In this document: positions 6,159 through 7,366 of the stretch, one piece after another
Position numbering within the stretch: position 1 is the stretch's first letter
Layout: each line of letters starts with the position of its first letter
Assembly (NCBI GenBank): GCA_947305035.1
Contig: CAMZCV010000040.1
Span: 1-7,366 of the forward strand
DNA length: 7,366 bases
From: an uncultured Coriobacteriales bacterium
GTDB lineage: Bacteria > Actinomycetota > Coriobacteriia > Coriobacteriales > Atopobiaceae
Reading direction: 5' to 3'
Notes under the pieces: generated by a model
Told to the model about the DNA's origin: nothing
The model's input: the letters and a program-made list of their open reading frames with translations, nothing else
Databases searched by the model: none
Position numbers and translations under genes: made by a program

Positions 6159-6308
6159 CAAAAACCCGCTGGCGTATCATGATTTCATGCAAATCAGCTC
6201 GCATGCGTAATTCTATGCATTAAAGCTGCATATCTTCAAAAGTATATTCATCTTGAAACGATAGGAATCCTCTTCAGGGCGAATTCCTGATACGTCAGCG
6301 GGTTTTTG
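6159..6308. repeat. 150-bp inverted-repeat element with four internal hairpins; possible mfd terminator
   Basis: The arms 6159-6179 and 6288-6308 are complementary over 21 bp with one mismatch (6172 against 6295), which would be a G-U pair in a plus-strand RNA and a C-A mismatch in a minus-strand RNA. Each arm ends in GCGGGTTTTTG on its outward strand, so each looks like the 3' half of an intrinsic terminator. The 108-nt interior is about 38% GC, far below the flanking genes. Four smaller hairpins fit inside it: 6180-6185/6191-6196 (TGATTT, 5-nt loop), 6214-6219/6227-6232 (TATGCA, 7-nt loop), 6235-6239/6253-6257 (TTCAA), and 6263-6268/6283-6288 (AGGAAT, which shares its last base with the outer arm). 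It starts 29 nt after the mfd stop codon. It may be an extended terminator for mfd, a small MITE-like repeat, or a structured RNA; sequence alone does not decide. No credible ORF lies inside. Confidence 0.65.
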
Positions 6309-6337
6309 CGTCCTTCCAAGCAGGCAGCTGCAGCCGG

Positions 6338-7366
6338 CTACTCCTCCACCTCGTCATCGCCGCCGATCATCTCGAGCAGACCGAGCGCGGCGGGCATGAT
6401 CTCCTCCTGCGTGCGCTTGAACGGCGTCGTCACCTTGCCCGACTTGGGGAAGACCAGGCCGCCCTTCTGCTTGATCTTGAACGCCACGGCCTTGGGAACC
6501 TCGAAGAGGTCCTGGAATACGAGCCTCCCGTTGGCAAGCGTCACCGACGTGCATCCCAAGCGCTGGGCGCGGATGCGCAGGCGGGCGCGATCGAAGAGGT
6601 TCTTACCCGCGACGGGCAACGCACCCCAACTGTCCTCGCAGTCGCGCTCGATGGCGTCGATGTCGCTCAGCTCGGCTGCTGCGGCAAGGCGGCGATACAC
6701 CAGGACGCGCTTGTCGACCTCGGGGAGATACTCCTCGGAGAGGAAGAAGTCGGCGGGCAGGTTGATGGTGACCTCCGCAGGCTCCACGTCGCGCGTCTCG
6801 CCGCGCGCCTCGGCAACCGCCTCGCCGAGCATCTGCGTGAAGAGGTCGAAGCCCACGCCGGAGAGGTTTCCGTGCTGCTCGGCTCCCATGAGCGAGCCCG
6901 CACCGCGGATCTCGAGGTCGCGCTACCCAAGTCCTGATATTCGTAGATTGCCGTGAGGCGGTCGGTGGCCTCGGGCGTGAGTGGCAGCTCGGGCGGGAAC
7001 ATGAAATACGCGTACGCCTGCTCGTGTCCGCGCCCCACGCGACCCTTGAGCTGGTAAAGCTGTGCCAAGCCCAGACGCTGGGAATCCTCGATGATGAGGG
7101 TGTTGGTGATGGGGTTGTCGATGCCGCTCTCGATGATGGTGGTAGCCACAAGCACGTCGATCTCGTGCTCTTGGAAGCGCATCATCACGTCCTCGGTGTC
7201 ACGCGGGCTCATCTGGCCATGCGCCACGCCGATGCGCGCCTCGGGCGCCGCCTCGAGCACGCGCCCCACCGCCTCGTCGATGGTGGTCACGCGGTTGGAC
7301 ACGTAGTAGACCTGCCCCTTGCGTGCAAGCTCCTCGCGGATGGCAGTCGAGACGATGTTGGGGTCG
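6338..7366 (-). pseudogene. mfd: Transcription-repair coupling factor, C-terminal third, frameshifted
   Basis: Mfd is a cytoplasmic ATP-dependent DNA translocase that removes stalled RNA polymerase and recruits UvrA to lesions. The frame entering from the right edge (D at 7365) gives 147 codons with helicase motif IV-like VAHGQM, motif V TTIIESGIDNP, and motif VI QLYQLKGRVGRGHEQAYAYF, up to YEYQDLG. The match then switches frame at 6922/6923: the next frame gives 194 residues starting RDLEIRGAGSLMGAEQHG, through the C-terminal TRCF domain (TINLPADFF, KRVLVYRRLA) to a TAG at 6338. Known Mfd proteins have 8 residues between DLG and DLEIRGAG; here there are 5 nt instead of 24, so 19 nt are missing. 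The original frame runs on out of register until about 6667, and TAG immediately precedes the downstream segment in its own frame. A sequencing or assembly error is an alternative to a true loss, as mfd is usually intact. The N-terminal part lies outside the window. Confidence 0.85.

Noticed and set aside
6210..6239. Minus-strand sigma-70-like promoter inside the inverted-repeat element (TTGAAG, 18 nt, TAGAAT)
   Set aside because: AT-rich sequence produces such matches easily, and a better TATAAT lies nearer the gene; transcription from here would also meet the terminator-like left arm.
6208..6246. 12-codon minus-strand mini-ORF inside the inverted-repeat element
   Set aside because: There is no ribosome binding site, no conserved feature, and it is too short to support.
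1..7366. Search for defence system, CRISPR array, prophage or insertion sequence
   Set aside because: No repeat-spacer pattern, transposase, integrase, or nuclease gene is visible; the genes are metabolic, transport and repair functions.

Overview
The window is a GC-rich (roughly 60% in genes) bacterial chromosomal segment with dense genes, good GGAGG-type ribosome binding sites and short gaps. Protein style (paired short CHR transporters, the short 'type 2' form of ArgC, a gut-type uncharacterised membrane protein, an IolG-like oxidoreductase) suggests a gut actinobacterium of class Coriobacteriia (Collinsella/Olsenella-like). This is inference from impression of the proteins; no database search was possible.

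Layout, left to right. (1) A minus-strand block read from 2950 down to the left edge: deoC (deoxyribose-phosphate aldolase), two half-size CHR-family (chromate transporter) proteins whose genes overlap by 4 nt, and a multi-pass membrane protein cut by the window edge. Gaps are 27, -4 and 63 nt, so the first three very probably share a transcript. (2) A 94-bp divergent control region (2951-3044) with a palindromic CTATAG that could serve as -10 in both directions. (3) A plus-strand Gfo/Idh/MocA oxidoreductase resembling inositol 2-dehydrogenase (3045-4055). (4) Converging on it with only 8 nt between stop codons, a minus-strand pair: a second Gfo/Idh/MocA oxidoreductase of the dihydrodiol-dehydrogenase-like type (5040-6047), then argC (4064-5002), separated by 37 nt that contain a perfect 6-bp hairpin. 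(5) A 290-bp non-coding region (6048-6337) with a TATAAT promoter element for the oxidoreductase-argC pair and, next to it, an AT-richer 150-bp element bounded by a 21-bp inverted repeat and holding four smaller hairpins. (6) The C-terminal third of mfd, running off the right edge, broken by what looks like a 19-nt deletion in the TRG translocation motif.

How the genes may work together: deoC and the divergent IolG-like gene fit sugar/nucleoside-sugar catabolism under a shared control region; the CHR pair behind deoC hints at an anion transporter tied to that metabolism rather than chromate resistance. The oxidoreductase-argC pair has no other arginine gene beside it.

I see no CRISPR array, tRNA, rRNA, insertion sequence, phage gene or defence system. 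The two most noteworthy signals are the structured inverted-repeat element at 6159-6308 and the disrupted mfd beside it.
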